A DNA stretch of 64,000 bases from JAJYSO01 sp964451785 (GTDB lineage: Bacteria; Bacteroidota; Bacteroidia; Flavobacteriales; Flavobacteriaceae). Below the pieces are notes generated by a model. The model was not told the DNA's origin, made no database searches, and saw only the letters and a program-made list of their open reading frames with translations. Positions 44,596 to 53,319 of the stretch are shown here, one piece after another. Each line of letters begins with the position of its first letter. Within the stretch, counting starts at the first letter, position 1. The DNA is taken from contig CAYVJG010000010.1 of the NCBI GenBank assembly GCA_964451785.1, positions 1-64,000 of the forward strand, read 5' to 3'. Both the position numbers and the translations under genes were made by a program.

Positions 44596-45525
44596 ATGAT
44601 AAATCGCGCGCTTACATATTGTCTTTTGTGTTTTATTTGCTTTTTTAGCAGAAGCTTTTCCGTTGCTCTAGCCCAGCAAGATAGCCAATATACGCAGTAT
44701 ATTTACAACACGATGAGCATTAACCCGGCTTACACGGGTGGAAGAGGGCGTTTGTCGGTATTGGCTGTATACCGCCAGCAATGGACAGGCATTCCGGGAG
44801 CTCCACAAACCTTAAATGTAAGCGCCCATTCTCCAGTCGGTAAACTAGGTAGAATAGGCTTGGGCGTTGAATTTACATCAGATAAAATAGGACCTGCCTC
44901 TAGGACGAAGATGGCTGGAAATTTCTCGTATCTCATAGATTTTAATCGCCAATTTTATATCAGTTTTGGACTCAAAGCAGGGGGACGGAACCTGTCTTTA
45001 GATCCACAAAAATTACACATTTACGACGAGCACAATTTGAGCCTTAAACCGCGAGATACTTGGGAGCCGCTCATTGGCATCGGACTTTATTTTTATACAA
45101 AATCCTGGTATCTGGGACTGTCAACGCCCAATTTTTTACACACAACAACTTATGATGCGATTAAGCGCTCTGTGTTGTCACGTTCCACGCATCTTTATCT
45201 TATTGGTGGTTATTACTGGCCGGTGAGTAGGAGTGTTGTGCTCAAACCTTCTTTTTTGATTAAAGCGGTTTCTGGGGCACCTTTGAGTGTAGATGTTGCA
45301 CTGAATACAGTGTGGTATAAACGTCTAGTGTTAGGAGTCGATTACCGTTGGAAGGCTGCTGTTGTGGCACTGGCAGGCTTCCAAATTTCTTCTAGCATCA
45401 TGATAGGCTATGCTTATGATTATACCACTTCTGAGTTGACGCACTACAGTAGTGGTTCACATGAAATTTTCTTGCGTTTTGAGTTAAAGCCTCGGCATGC
45501 TTGGCAGCAAGAACGTTTCTTTTAA
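44596..45525 (+). CDS. PorP/SprF-family outer membrane protein
   Basis: 309 residues. Signal peptide near 27 (VALAQ), then the family signature QQDSQYTQYIYNTMSINPAYTGGRGRLSVLAVYRQQW and alternating strands to the end, fitting a 14-strand-type outer-membrane barrel. PorP/SprF proteins pair with type B cargo of the type IX system; SprF is needed for SprB to reach the surface in Flavobacterium johnsoniae. Located 4 bases after gene D, so it very likely serves D. Final gene of the operon; it converges, with only 4 bases between stop codons, on a flavoprotein gene. Confidence 0.9.
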   Translation: MINRALTYCLLCFICFFSRSFSVALAQQDSQYTQYIYNTMSINPAYTGGRGRLSVLAVYRQQWTGIPGAPQTLNVSAHSPVGKLGRIGLGVEFTSDKIGPASRTKMAGNFSYLIDFNRQFYISFGLKAGGRNLSLDPQKLHIYDEHNLSLKPRDTWEPLIGIGLYFYTKSWYLGLSTPNFLHTTTYDAIKRSVLSRSTHLYLIGGYYWPVSRSVVLKPSFLIKAVSGAPLSVDVALNTVWYKRLVLGVDYRWKAAVVALAGFQISSSIMIGYAYDYTTSELTHYSSGSHEIFLRFELKPRHAWQQERFF

Positions 45526-45529
45526 AGGG

Positions 45530-46663
45530 TTATTTGACCGTAGCCATAGGCGAAAGCAGGTAGTGTTGACCTGCCACCACAAGGTCACGCCATACTTTGT
45601 TGAGTTCTGAATCGTCATATAAAATGGTCATTCCACACATTTTAAATAATTGATGTAGCATATCTTGTGCTGTTTGTGCGGCTAAACGTGCGGCTTGGTT
45701 GAGGTCTTGTAACTGTTGTATTGAAGCTTGCTGCTTTTGTGTGTGAGCATTCCAAGTTTCATTTAAAATTTTGTAAAAATCTGTGCGTCTGTTGAGTAGG
45801 GTGGATTTACAAGTCTCATAAGTTGTTAATACAATTTCTTGTTTAGCCAAGACTTGCTGACTGTGTAAAGGAATTTTAGAAAGAATGAGTTCTTCAAATA
45901 ATTCTAAAAAATGAATCCCTATACCTAATGGCATGCAGGCCATGTTGACAACGGCCAAAGTGTCAAAGGGAAATTTAAAAATAGGTGCATCGGCAAAATC
46001 AGAAGGGTTTAATAAGTTGAATACATGTTCATGAGGGACAAAACTGTTTTTAACCTCAAAATCATTGCTGTTAGTGGCTTTTAGTCCAGAAACATTCCAC
46101 GTAGAGTGAATTTTTACCTGATCAGCCGGAAAAATAAAAGATTTGAAAACCTGGTTTTCGCCTTGCATAATCGCTTCACCTTGTTGATTAAACAGTTTGC
46201 AATTAGCCGTAAAATGTGTAGCGTGTAAAGAACCACTGGCGTATTTCCAATAGCCATTGACGCGGTATCCGCCGTCTGTCTCATAAGCCTCACCTGTAGT
46301 GGCACCACTACCGGCGCACCAAGTTTCGGCAGACGTAAAAATGTTTTTAGCAGCTTTTTTAGAAAGGTATCCCGAAAAAAGATTAGCTCCGGCTCCTAAG
46401 TTTACACACCAACCTACATTGCCATCGGCATAAGCTAAGGCTTCAAAAAAATGAACAATGTGCGGTAAATCCCAGGCGAGTCCTGCACAACTAGTGGGCT
46501 CCATGATTTTTAACCAACTTTTACGGTATATTAGGTCTAAAACTTCGGGTGATAATCGTGCATTAATCTCTGTTTCAGCGGAGTGGTTCCTGATGGTGTC
46601 AATTTGTTTGTTAGAGACTACTGAGTGATAAAGTGCAGAAAAATCAGTGGTGAGTTCAGTCAT
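45530..46663 (-). CDS. Acyl-CoA dehydrogenase-like flavoprotein
   Basis: Acyl-CoA dehydrogenase fold, 377 residues, with the DxPHIVHFFEALAYADGNVGW helix of the N-terminal domain and a WCAGSGATTGEA strand near 117-128. It resembles group D flavin monooxygenases (HpaB, HsaA type) and certain acyl-CoA dehydrogenases in flavobacteria; the catalytic Glu of true acyl-CoA dehydrogenases was not located, so oxygenase or dehydrogenase activity is open. Single gene, converging on the PorP/SprF gene. Confidence 0.75.
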   Translation of the reverse strand: MTELTTDFSALYHSVVSNKQIDTIRNHSAETEINARLSPEVLDLIYRKSWLKIMEPTSCAGLAWDLPHIVHFFEALAYADGNVGWCVNLGAGANLFSGYLSKKAAKNIFTSAETWCAGSGATTGEAYETDGGYRVNGYWKYASGSLHATHFTANCKLFNQQGEAIMQGENQVFKSFIFPADQVKIHSTWNVSGLKATNSNDFEVKNSFVPHEHVFNLLNPSDFADAPIFKFPFDTLAVVNMACMPLGIGIHFLELFEELILSKIPLHSQQVLAKQEIVLTTYETCKSTLLNRRTDFYKILNETWNAHTQKQQASIQQLQDLNQAARLAAQTAQDMLHQLFKMCGMTILYDDSELNKVWRDLVVAGQHYLLSPMATVK

Positions 46664-46767
46664 TTTTAATGAAATTTTAGAAGAATCAAATTACCTAAAA
46701 AATCTGTTGAAACACAACTAATACCTGCGAAAATAAAAGCTGAATTAGTCTTGTCAATACACAAAAA

Positions 46768-46798
46768 AAGCAACCAAACCAGAAAGATTTGATTGCTT
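46768..46798. terminator. Terminator hairpin
   Basis: AAGCAACCAAA/TTTGATTGCTT arms, 10 of 11 pairs, with a 9-base loop and an A-tract on the left that reads as T on the minus strand. Probably the original terminator of the GH20 gene; the mobile element 46825-46984 now lies between it and the gene. Confidence 0.7.
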
Positions 46799-46824
46799 GT
46801 CATAAAATATATGTTCAGCTGTTA

Positions 46825-46984
46825 TACGGAAATGATTTTTAAAATAGACTAAATATTTTGTCGTTAAAATTTCAAAGGTCAAGGCAAAAAGCACAGGCAT
46901 AGCCATAGCTATGACGAGCATTTATAACGCAGAGATTTGTAATTTTAGCAGGAAGATTGGTCCATTTTGAATGTCACTTCCGTA
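46825..46984. mobile_element. MITE-like element, copy 1
   Basis: 160 bp, non-coding. Ends are TACGGAAATGA and TCACTTCCGTA; extended to 27 bases, 21 positions of the terminal inverted repeats match. Flanked on both sides by TTA (46822-46824 and 46985-46987), consistent with a 3-bp target duplication. The right TTA is the stop codon of the GH20 gene. Copy 2 at 58747-58899 matches over its full length with four substitutions and one 7-base gap. The interior contains the palindrome CATAGCTATG. No transposase in the window. Confidence 0.8.
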
Positions 46985-49003
46985 TTAGTTGACTGTTTTT
47001 TCTACCGCTGAAAACGGCTTATACGGATTGAGGTTAAAGGTGAAATTTCCGTAGGAATCGGTTCCCTTAACTCCGCGTACTTTAGCTTTTAAGGTATAAG
47101 TAGCCTTAGCGTCGTAGTTGTCGACTTTCAAATTAAAATAGAAAGGTTTTACCTTGTTGGTTCCCCTAAATTTGTCAGCAATGGCATGGTGTGCGTCTTC
47201 GCTGATGAGCTTGCCATTTTTGTAAAGTTGAACCCCATCAATTTCGAGGAAATTTTTTCCTTTAGTAAAGAAAAATCCGGCTACAGCGCGGCCATCGGTA
47301 TAAATTTGCTGGGTTACATCATAGCTGATGGTTTTATAAGTTGAACTGATATCGTCAGGAGACCAGGTGTCAACAATAAATCCGCCCTTGTGATAGTATG
47401 GGACTTTAAGAAGATCCAAGCGATTTTTTTCGCGGTCCAGTCTGTCTTGAAAATTGGTATAGTTGAGATTATCTGGTGTTGTCCAACCGATTTCAGACAC
47501 GGCTAATAAACGTGGAAAAACGTGAACACTTAGCGTTTTGACTTCTTGGGCTAGGGCTGTCCACATGTTAGCTTGCACGCCTAAAACTAATTTTTCCTCA
47601 TCGGCTGTAAGTCCTGCGGAAGGGTTGTAGTTGTACACGCGTTCAATTGAGTTAATTTGCGGATAAGCCAAATCACTTGGTGTACCATCATTTCTGTTGG
47701 CTTGAGTGATATCAAAATACAGATGAGAGGAAGGTGTTGCTACAGCCTTAAAGCCATTACTTGTGGCTTCTTTCATAGCTCGCGCTCCCAGCCAGCTCAT
47801 AATAGCGGTAGATTTTGGTAGGTTTTCATCGTCTTGTAAAATATCATTCCAGCCGATAGGTTTTTTACCTAAATCTTCAAAAATGTTAATGAGGCGTCCC
47901 ACAAAATAGCTTTGCATTTCGCCAAAGCCTTTTAGGTTATGCGCTTTCATAAAAGCTTGCACATGTGACGAATTATCCCACAATTTGTGTTGCACTTCGT
48001 CTCCGCCAAAATGAATGTATTCCCCCGGAAAAAGCGCTGCAATTTCAGTAAAGACATTGCGTAAAAAGGTGTAGGTTTCTTCCTTGGTTGGATCTAAAGT
48101 GTTAGGTGTAAATTGATTACCCCAATAGCCCCATGAAGAAACAAAAGGAAAGACGTAATGAGGTGATAAATTATCATTGACAGCCAATTCTGGTTTAACT
48201 AAAAGCACAGGCCAAGTATGCCCGGGAACATCAATTTCAGGGATAATGGTGATATTTCGTTTTTGGGCGTAGGCAACAATTTCTTTAATTTCTTTTTGCG
48301 TGTAATAGCCACTGCGTTTTGCCGGTTGATTTTCGCTTTTGTCAAAAACGGTAGCTATTGGAGAAGTGAGTTCAGGGTATTTTTTGATTTCAATGCGCCA
48401 GCCTTGGTCGTCAGTTAGGTGCCAGTGGAACGTATTCATTTTATACATGGCCATTATATCGAGGAATTTTTTAACGACATCAACCGAATAAAAGGTTCTG
48501 CTGACATCCAACATAAATCCACGCCATGCATAACGCGGTTGATCTTTAATCACTACACCGGGTAGTGTCCAATCGGCTTGTTTTACTTTTTTATCAGCAT
48601 CAATAGCTAGCGGGAGTAATTGACGTAAGCTTTGCGTAGCATAAAATAAACCCGCAGCAGTCTTTCCTTTTAAGAGTACGAGGTTTTTGTCAATTTTGAT
48701 GAGATAACTTTCAGAATCTTTTAAATCTAATGTTGGGTCGACTTGAAAGACAATGATATTTTGATTTTTATCATCTTTTTCCTTGAGCTTAAAATTTGAA
48801 GCTTCGCGTAGTTGAGAGAGGAAAGGCTGTAGTTCTTCTTGATTGACAGCTCCTCTAAACTGAATACTGGTACGCTTGTTTAATTCAAAATTTGTGGAAA
48901 GCGGTTTTACACTCTGCGGTTGAGGAATAATAGAGATTTCTTGAGCAAAAGACCAATTGACGGTTAAGGTCAAAATACATAAATATAAAATGTTTCTTTT
49001 CAT
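46985..49003 (-). CDS. GH20 beta-N-acetylhexosaminidase
   Basis: Removes terminal GlcNAc or GalNAc from glycans by substrate-assisted catalysis. Signal peptide to residue 20 (WSFAQ). A GH20 N-terminal domain (25-150) precedes the catalytic barrel: DVSRTFYSVDVV, NTFHWHLTDDQGWRIEIKKYPEL, and the catalytic pair D335-E336 in HFGGDEVQHK. A C-terminal beta domain (about 560-672) follows. The signal peptide and divergent fucosidase gene suggest degradation of fucosylated, amino-sugar host or algal glycans. The stop codon coincides with the end of a MITE-like element. Confidence 0.93.
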   Translation of the reverse strand: MKRNILYLCILTLTVNWSFAQEISIIPQPQSVKPLSTNFELNKRTSIQFRGAVNQEELQPFLSQLREASNFKLKEKDDKNQNIIVFQVDPTLDLKDSESYLIKIDKNLVLLKGKTAAGLFYATQSLRQLLPLAIDADKKVKQADWTLPGVVIKDQPRYAWRGFMLDVSRTFYSVDVVKKFLDIMAMYKMNTFHWHLTDDQGWRIEIKKYPELTSPIATVFDKSENQPAKRSGYYTQKEIKEIVAYAQKRNITIIPEIDVPGHTWPVLLVKPELAVNDNLSPHYVFPFVSSWGYWGNQFTPNTLDPTKEETYTFLRNVFTEIAALFPGEYIHFGGDEVQHKLWDNSSHVQAFMKAHNLKGFGEMQSYFVGRLINIFEDLGKKPIGWNDILQDDENLPKSTAIMSWLGARAMKEATSNGFKAVATPSSHLYFDITQANRNDGTPSDLAYPQINSIERVYNYNPSAGLTADEEKLVLGVQANMWTALAQEVKTLSVHVFPRLLAVSEIGWTTPDNLNYTNFQDRLDREKNRLDLLKVPYYHKGGFIVDTWSPDDISSTYKTISYDVTQQIYTDGRAVAGFFFTKGKNFLEIDGVQLYKNGKLISEDAHHAIADKFRGTNKVKPFYFNLKVDNYDAKATYTLKAKVRGVKGTDSYGNFTFNLNPYKPFSAVEKTVN

Positions 49004-49372
49004 ATAAGGTTATTCTTAGGGAGTTGATTTTGAGATTATGGCAATATATCTTTATTTTTTATACTTATAAATACAAAATATTTATTTAACATAAAAGAAT
49101 TAATAATTTTAGCTGATAGGGGACTTCTCTAGCCAATAGAGGTGAAAATATATTATTTAAATTTTGATTATTAGTGATTTATGAATTTTGTAATTGAATT
49201 TATAGTACAGGTTTAATTGTGATTTTGTCATAAAAAGAAAACTATTTTTACGATAAATGGGCTGTAACCGTTTTTAAAATAGGATTTTTTATCTACTAAG
49301 CTAATAAAAAAATGTATTTTTAACCCATTGTGAGTGGGAGGTAGTGATTGGATAATAAGAATAAATGTCAAT
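49004..49372. other. 369-base divergent gap between glycosidase genes
   Basis: Very AT-rich. Must contain the promoters of the divergent GH20 and GH95 genes. On the minus strand TATATTGC near 49040 is a possible GH20 box; no exact TAnnTTTG is seen for GH95. No palindromic operator or reading frame is evident. Confidence 0.45.
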
Positions 49373-51829
49373 ATGAAATTAAAACACTGGCTGTATGGCG
49401 TAGCGTTTGCGCTCGTGGGATGGACGAGCTACGGACAATACCAACCGAAAGAAGCGTCTATAGATCAAAATGAGTTGCGATTGTGGTACGAAAATCCGGC
49501 GCCAAATTGGCTTTACGCCGTCCCTTTAGGCAATGGACGTATAGGCGCCATGCCTGATGGAGGAATAACACATGAAAACATTATTCTCAACGACATTACG
49601 ATGTGGTCAGGAAGTCCTCAAAATGCTAATCGCCCGGGGGCAGTTGACCACTTACCCGAAATTAAAAAACTGATTTTTGCCGGTAAAAATGCTGAGGCTG
49701 AAGCCTTAGTCAATAAATACTTTGTGTGTAAAGGTGCCGGATCAGGTTATGGCAATGGTGCTAATGTGCCTTATGGAAGTTTCCAAGTTTTGGGGAATTT
49801 ACATATTGATTACCACTATGCACAAACAGGAGCAGATACTTTAACCCAAAATTATAGTCGTGAACTCGATTTGCGCACAGCAGTCGCAAAAACTAAATTT
49901 ACAGTAAATGGCATACAGTATACGCGTGAATATTTTACTAGTTTTGCTGATGATGTGGTTGCCATTCGCCTTACTGCCGACAAACCAGGACAATTGAGTT
50001 TTGATTTGGCAATTGATCGTCCTGAACGTTTTGAGGTAACTGTAAAAGACAAAGAATTACAGATGTATGGCCAGTTAAATGACGGAAAACCCAACCAAAA
50101 AACAGGTGTTCGCTACTTAACGCGCGTGCGTATTGTACATGATGGAGGCAATTTGAAAACAGAAGCCCAAAAACTGACCTTAACAGGTGCTGATTCGGCA
50201 ATCATTTATGTATCTACAGCTACGAGTTTTAAAGATTTTCCTTATCGCTCAAAAACAGCTGATTGGTTAAAAACGGCTATGCAAAAAGATTATGTCGATT
50301 TGAAAGCAGACCATATTGCGGCGTATAAGAAATTATTTGATCGCGCTGAATTGACTTTAGAAAATCCTAATCAGAAGCAAGCTGAGTTACCGACAGACCA
50401 ACGTTTGGTGGCTTATATGAAAAATCCTACTGATCGCGGTTTGCCAGTGTTGTACTTTCAATACGGACGTTATTTATTGATTAGCAGCACACGCCCGGGA
50501 TGGTTGCCGCCAAATTTACAAGGGCTTTGGGCTAAAGGGGTACAAACACCATGGAATGGCGATTATCATCTCAATATAAATATTCAGATGAATCATTGGC
50601 CTTTAGAAGTGACCAACTTACCCATACTCAATGAGCCTTTTTTAACGTTAGTTGAAGGCATGGTAAAGCCGGGTGAGCGTACGGCAAAAGTGTATTATGG
50701 CGGAAAAGGTTGGGTAGCTCATGTGATTACAAATGTCTGGGGCTTTACGGCACCTGGCGAAAGTGCATCTTGGGGCGCCACCAATTCCGGCTCAGGCTGG
50801 ATGGCTAATCTGTTATGGCGTCATTACGCATTTACTTTAGATAAAGACTATTTAAAGCGCCTATATCCTGTGATTAAGGGGTCAGCAGAATTTTATTTGA
50901 GCACATTGACTGAAGATCCACGTACAGGCTGGTTGGTGACTGTACCGTCTAATTCACCTGAAAATGCGTTTCGCTTAAAGAATGGAAAAGTAGCGCACAT
51001 TACAGCAGGACCGACTATCGATAATCAGATTGTCAGAGAGTTGTTTCAAAATGTGATTACGGCTTCTGATATATTAAATGAAGATGCTAAGTTGCGTCGT
51101 CAATTGAAGCGTGCCATTAAAAAATTGCCACCTAATCAAATTGATGAGCACGGTAGAATTATGGAATGGCTTAAACCTTATGAGGAAGTAGAAGTGCACC
51201 ACCGTCATGTATCGCCCTTGTGGGCGCTATATCCGGGGCGCGGAATTTCTGTGCAAAATACCCCGCAGTTGGCTGATGCTTCAAAAGCCTTATTAGAACG
51301 CCGTGGTGATGTTAGTACCGGTTGGTCTTTAGCCTGGAAAATTAATTTGTGGGCACGTTTAAAAGATGGTAATCACTGTCTGAAATTGATAGGCGATTTA
51401 TTGCGTCCTATTGGTCAAAAGGGCATTAATACAAGCGGAGGAGGTGCTTACCCAAATTTGTTTGATGCGCATCCACCTTTTCAAATTGATGGAAATTTTG
51501 GCGGAACAGCCGGAATCGCTGAAATGCTAGTACAATCATCAGCTGGAGTTGTTGAATTTTTACCGGCCTTACCTGATCAATGGACCACCGGTCATTTTGA
51601 AGGATTACGCGTGCGTGGCGGTGGAGAGGTAGCCGCACAATGGGATAATGGACAACTGCAATTAGCACAATTAACGGCGGTAGTCGATAACACATTTACA
51701 ATTGCCTTAACTCCACAGCAAAAAAGCCGTTTGCAATTAGATGAACTCACTCAAGACGTGAAATGGGATGGGAATAATTTAAAAGTTAATCTAAAAAAAG
51801 GCGAACACTTACAACTAAAATTTAGATAA
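49373..51829 (+). CDS. GH95 alpha-L-fucosidase
   Basis: Inverting glycosidase removing alpha-1,2-linked fucose (some members act on galactosides). 818 residues from the ATG at 49373, which begins a normal signal peptide (LVGWTSYGQ); the GTG 13 codons earlier is not plausible. The GH95 layout is clear: N-terminal beta domain with LWYENPAPNWLYAVPLGNGRIGAM, then the (alpha/alpha)6 barrel with PPNLQGLWAKG, the SNSPEN and GPTIDNQI segments, RHVSPLWALYPG and DGNFGGTAGIAEMLVQS. The first part of the protein includes NDITMWSG. Divergent partner of GH20. Terminator follows. Confidence 0.94.
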   Translation: MKLKHWLYGVAFALVGWTSYGQYQPKEASIDQNELRLWYENPAPNWLYAVPLGNGRIGAMPDGGITHENIILNDITMWSGSPQNANRPGAVDHLPEIKKLIFAGKNAEAEALVNKYFVCKGAGSGYGNGANVPYGSFQVLGNLHIDYHYAQTGADTLTQNYSRELDLRTAVAKTKFTVNGIQYTREYFTSFADDVVAIRLTADKPGQLSFDLAIDRPERFEVTVKDKELQMYGQLNDGKPNQKTGVRYLTRVRIVHDGGNLKTEAQKLTLTGADSAIIYVSTATSFKDFPYRSKTADWLKTAMQKDYVDLKADHIAAYKKLFDRAELTLENPNQKQAELPTDQRLVAYMKNPTDRGLPVLYFQYGRYLLISSTRPGWLPPNLQGLWAKGVQTPWNGDYHLNINIQMNHWPLEVTNLPILNEPFLTLVEGMVKPGERTAKVYYGGKGWVAHVITNVWGFTAPGESASWGATNSGSGWMANLLWRHYAFTLDKDYLKRLYPVIKGSAEFYLSTLTEDPRTGWLVTVPSNSPENAFRLKNGKVAHITAGPTIDNQIVRELFQNVITASDILNEDAKLRRQLKRAIKKLPPNQIDEHGRIMEWLKPYEEVEVHHRHVSPLWALYPGRGISVQNTPQLADASKALLERRGDVSTGWSLAWKINLWARLKDGNHCLKLIGDLLRPIGQKGINTSGGGAYPNLFDAHPPFQIDGNFGGTAGIAEMLVQSSAGVVEFLPALPDQWTTGHFEGLRVRGGGEVAAQWDNGQLQLAQLTAVVDNTFTIALTPQQKSRLQLDELTQDVKWDGNNLKVNLKKGEHLQLKFR

Positions 51830-51850
51830 CTAATTGAGTTAGAAAGAGAA

Positions 51851-51884
51851 ACTGTATGGGCGAATTGCAGTTTGCCCATACAGT
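51851..51884. terminator. Bidirectional terminator
   Basis: Perfect 11-base arms ACTGTATGGGC/GCCCATACAGT with a 12-base loop, between GH95 and the convergent membrane-protein gene. Confidence 0.8.
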
Positions 51885-51885
51885 A

Positions 51886-52584
51886 TTATTCTACTAAGCT
51901 AAAACGATGAGGATAGACGCGTTTAAGAATTTCTTCTCTTTTTTTATAGCTTATAACATAGACCGTGTATAGTAGAAGGAGGCAACAACTTGTCAAAATT
52001 CCTATGCAGATACTTGCTATAAGTGCCTGTCCATCTTGAAGTGATGTTGTATTGAACAGACTATTAAAAGAGGTGTAAATCAAGTAAGGTATGTAGCCAA
52101 TAGCCAGGTGTTGATTGAGGATATGATCAAAAAAATATTTCTCTGGCTTATAGTTCTTTTTAGCAAAGAAGGAAATCAAACTACCGAGAATAGAGGCAAA
52201 GCTCAAAACGCCTATAATTATATTTGTGATAAGCGGCATATAAAATAATCCAATTCCCACTACCACAGATAAACAGAGTATAATTGACAGCGGCATGGGC
52301 TGTTGTGCTTGTCGTTTTAGTTCTTGCCAAATAATGCGCCAATAGCGTTTTGACATGGCTTTTTGATGCTGCTCAATTACATCAGCAAATCCAAAAATTC
52401 CAAATTTTTTAAATTCAGATTGTAAATTTTCTTCAAAAGACAAATCTGGTTGAGTACACCAGCGCTCTTCTATACCGTTGGCTAGGTGATCAACCATTTC
52501 AGTTTGCAAATCGTAATACGCAATGTAATGTTGCTTAGTGAACGCATAGAGGCGGGTTATTTCTTTGTCAGTTACTTTTCGCAT
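51886..52584 (-). CDS. Membrane protein co-transcribed with a PadR regulator
   Basis: 232 residues. The first about 85 residues are soluble and helical (TDKEITRLYAFTKQHYIAYYDLQTEMVDHLANGIE), a motif shared with the DUF1700/HAAS type proteins that sit with PadR genes. Four hydrophobic segments follow (about 97-115, 116-140, 160-175, 190-212). It starts 3 bases after the padR gene and is convergent with GH95. Function unknown; probable partner in a PadR-controlled envelope response. Confidence 0.7.
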   Translation of the reverse strand: MRKVTDKEITRLYAFTKQHYIAYYDLQTEMVDHLANGIEERWCTQPDLSFEENLQSEFKKFGIFGFADVIEQHQKAMSKRYWRIIWQELKRQAQQPMPLSIILCLSVVVGIGLFYMPLITNIIIGVLSFASILGSLISFFAKKNYKPEKYFFDHILNQHLAIGYIPYLIYTSFNSLFNTTSLQDGQALIASICIGILTSCCLLLLYTVYVISYKKREEILKRVYPHRFSLVE

Positions 52585-52587
52585 AGG

Positions 52588-52926
52588 TTAATTAAACTTT
52601 GGTATAGGAGTTAAGATAAGTTCTAAATTTTCAATAGCTTGTTTGAGGGCTGCTATTTGAGTGGTTGTTTCTTTTATACCAGTGTTGGTAAGACGGTAAT
52701 ATTTGCGCCACCTACCGTCTACTTTTTGTTGTTCAGTTTCAAGAAGGCCTTTGCTTTCTAATTTGTGTAACATAGGGTAGAGTGCTCCTTCCGTAATTTT
52801 TAATTTACCTTGAGTGAGCCTTTTTACTTCTTGTGTGAGTTCGTACCCATACATGCGTTCTCTTTCAGATAACAACTTTAAGATGATGGTTTGTAAGCTT
52901 CCTTTGTATAGCGCTGATGAATTCAA
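52588..52926 (-). CDS. PadR-family transcriptional regulator
   Basis: 112 residues with the PadR winged helix-turn-helix: LYKGSLQTIILKLLSERERMYGYELTQEVKRL, then ITEGALYPMLHKLESKGLLETE (the recognition helix) and the wing WRKYYRLTNTGIKE. The C-terminal helix completes the dimer. It heads a two-gene operon with a membrane protein. A 23-base dyad sits immediately upstream (52956-52978) and is probably its operator. Ligand unknown. Confidence 0.9.
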   Translation of the reverse strand: MNSSALYKGSLQTIILKLLSERERMYGYELTQEVKRLTQGKLKITEGALYPMLHKLESKGLLETEQQKVDGRWRKYYRLTNTGIKETTTQIAALKQAIENLELILTPIPKFN

Positions 52927-52955
52927 TTTTTTTTGTAAAGTTACAAAATATTACG

Positions 52956-52978
52956 CATACCTAAGTTAGTTAGGTATG
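52956..52978. promoter_or_regulatory. Probable PadR operator
   Basis: CATACCTAA and TTAGGTATG, perfect 9-base arms around a 5-base spacer, 30 bases upstream of the padR start and just upstream of a -7-like TATTTTG (minus strand). Position fits repression of its own operon. Confidence 0.55.
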
Positions 52979-53133
52979 TTTTTCACAATTAAATCAAGCT
53001 CTTAAAATTTTATTAAGGAGTTATGGGGTTAATAGCTTCCCTATATAAAATTAAAAATTCAAGTTCTGGAATCATTTTATATGACGTCTTCTTAGGTTAG
53101 CTTTTTACCGAAGTGTTGTTTTTGTTATAGAGC

Positions 53134-53286
53134 TCATTTAAACTTTCTATTATTGGCTGCAAAATGATCTTTTTGCCCCATATTTTGTCTTTTTCTTACT
53201 CCATAGCTACGGCTATGCAGTGCAAAAAAGACTTCATCTGGAACAAAAATCTCTATTTTTCGCTTCAATCCTAAAAGTTTAAATGA
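53134..53286. mobile_element. Possible diverged relative of the MITE-like element
   Basis: 153 bp with perfect 13-base inverted ends TCATTTAAACTTT/AAAGTTTAAATGA. Read on the minus strand the interior contains GCATAGCCGTAGCTATG, matching GCATAGCCATAGCTATG in the two MITE-like copies, with similar flanking (TGCACT- against GCACAG-). The ends differ from those of the other two, so common origin is uncertain; it may be an intergenic repeat sharing only the core. Confidence 0.4.
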
Positions 53287-53319
53287 CCTCATAATGAAGA
53301 TTAATGTTATGTCTCTTAT

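Noticed and set aside
53106..53117. TACCGAAGTGTT resembles the TACGGAAGTGA end of the MITE-like element, suggesting an older copy starting here.
   Set aside because: No matching right end was found and the spacing to the shared core does not agree with the intact copies.
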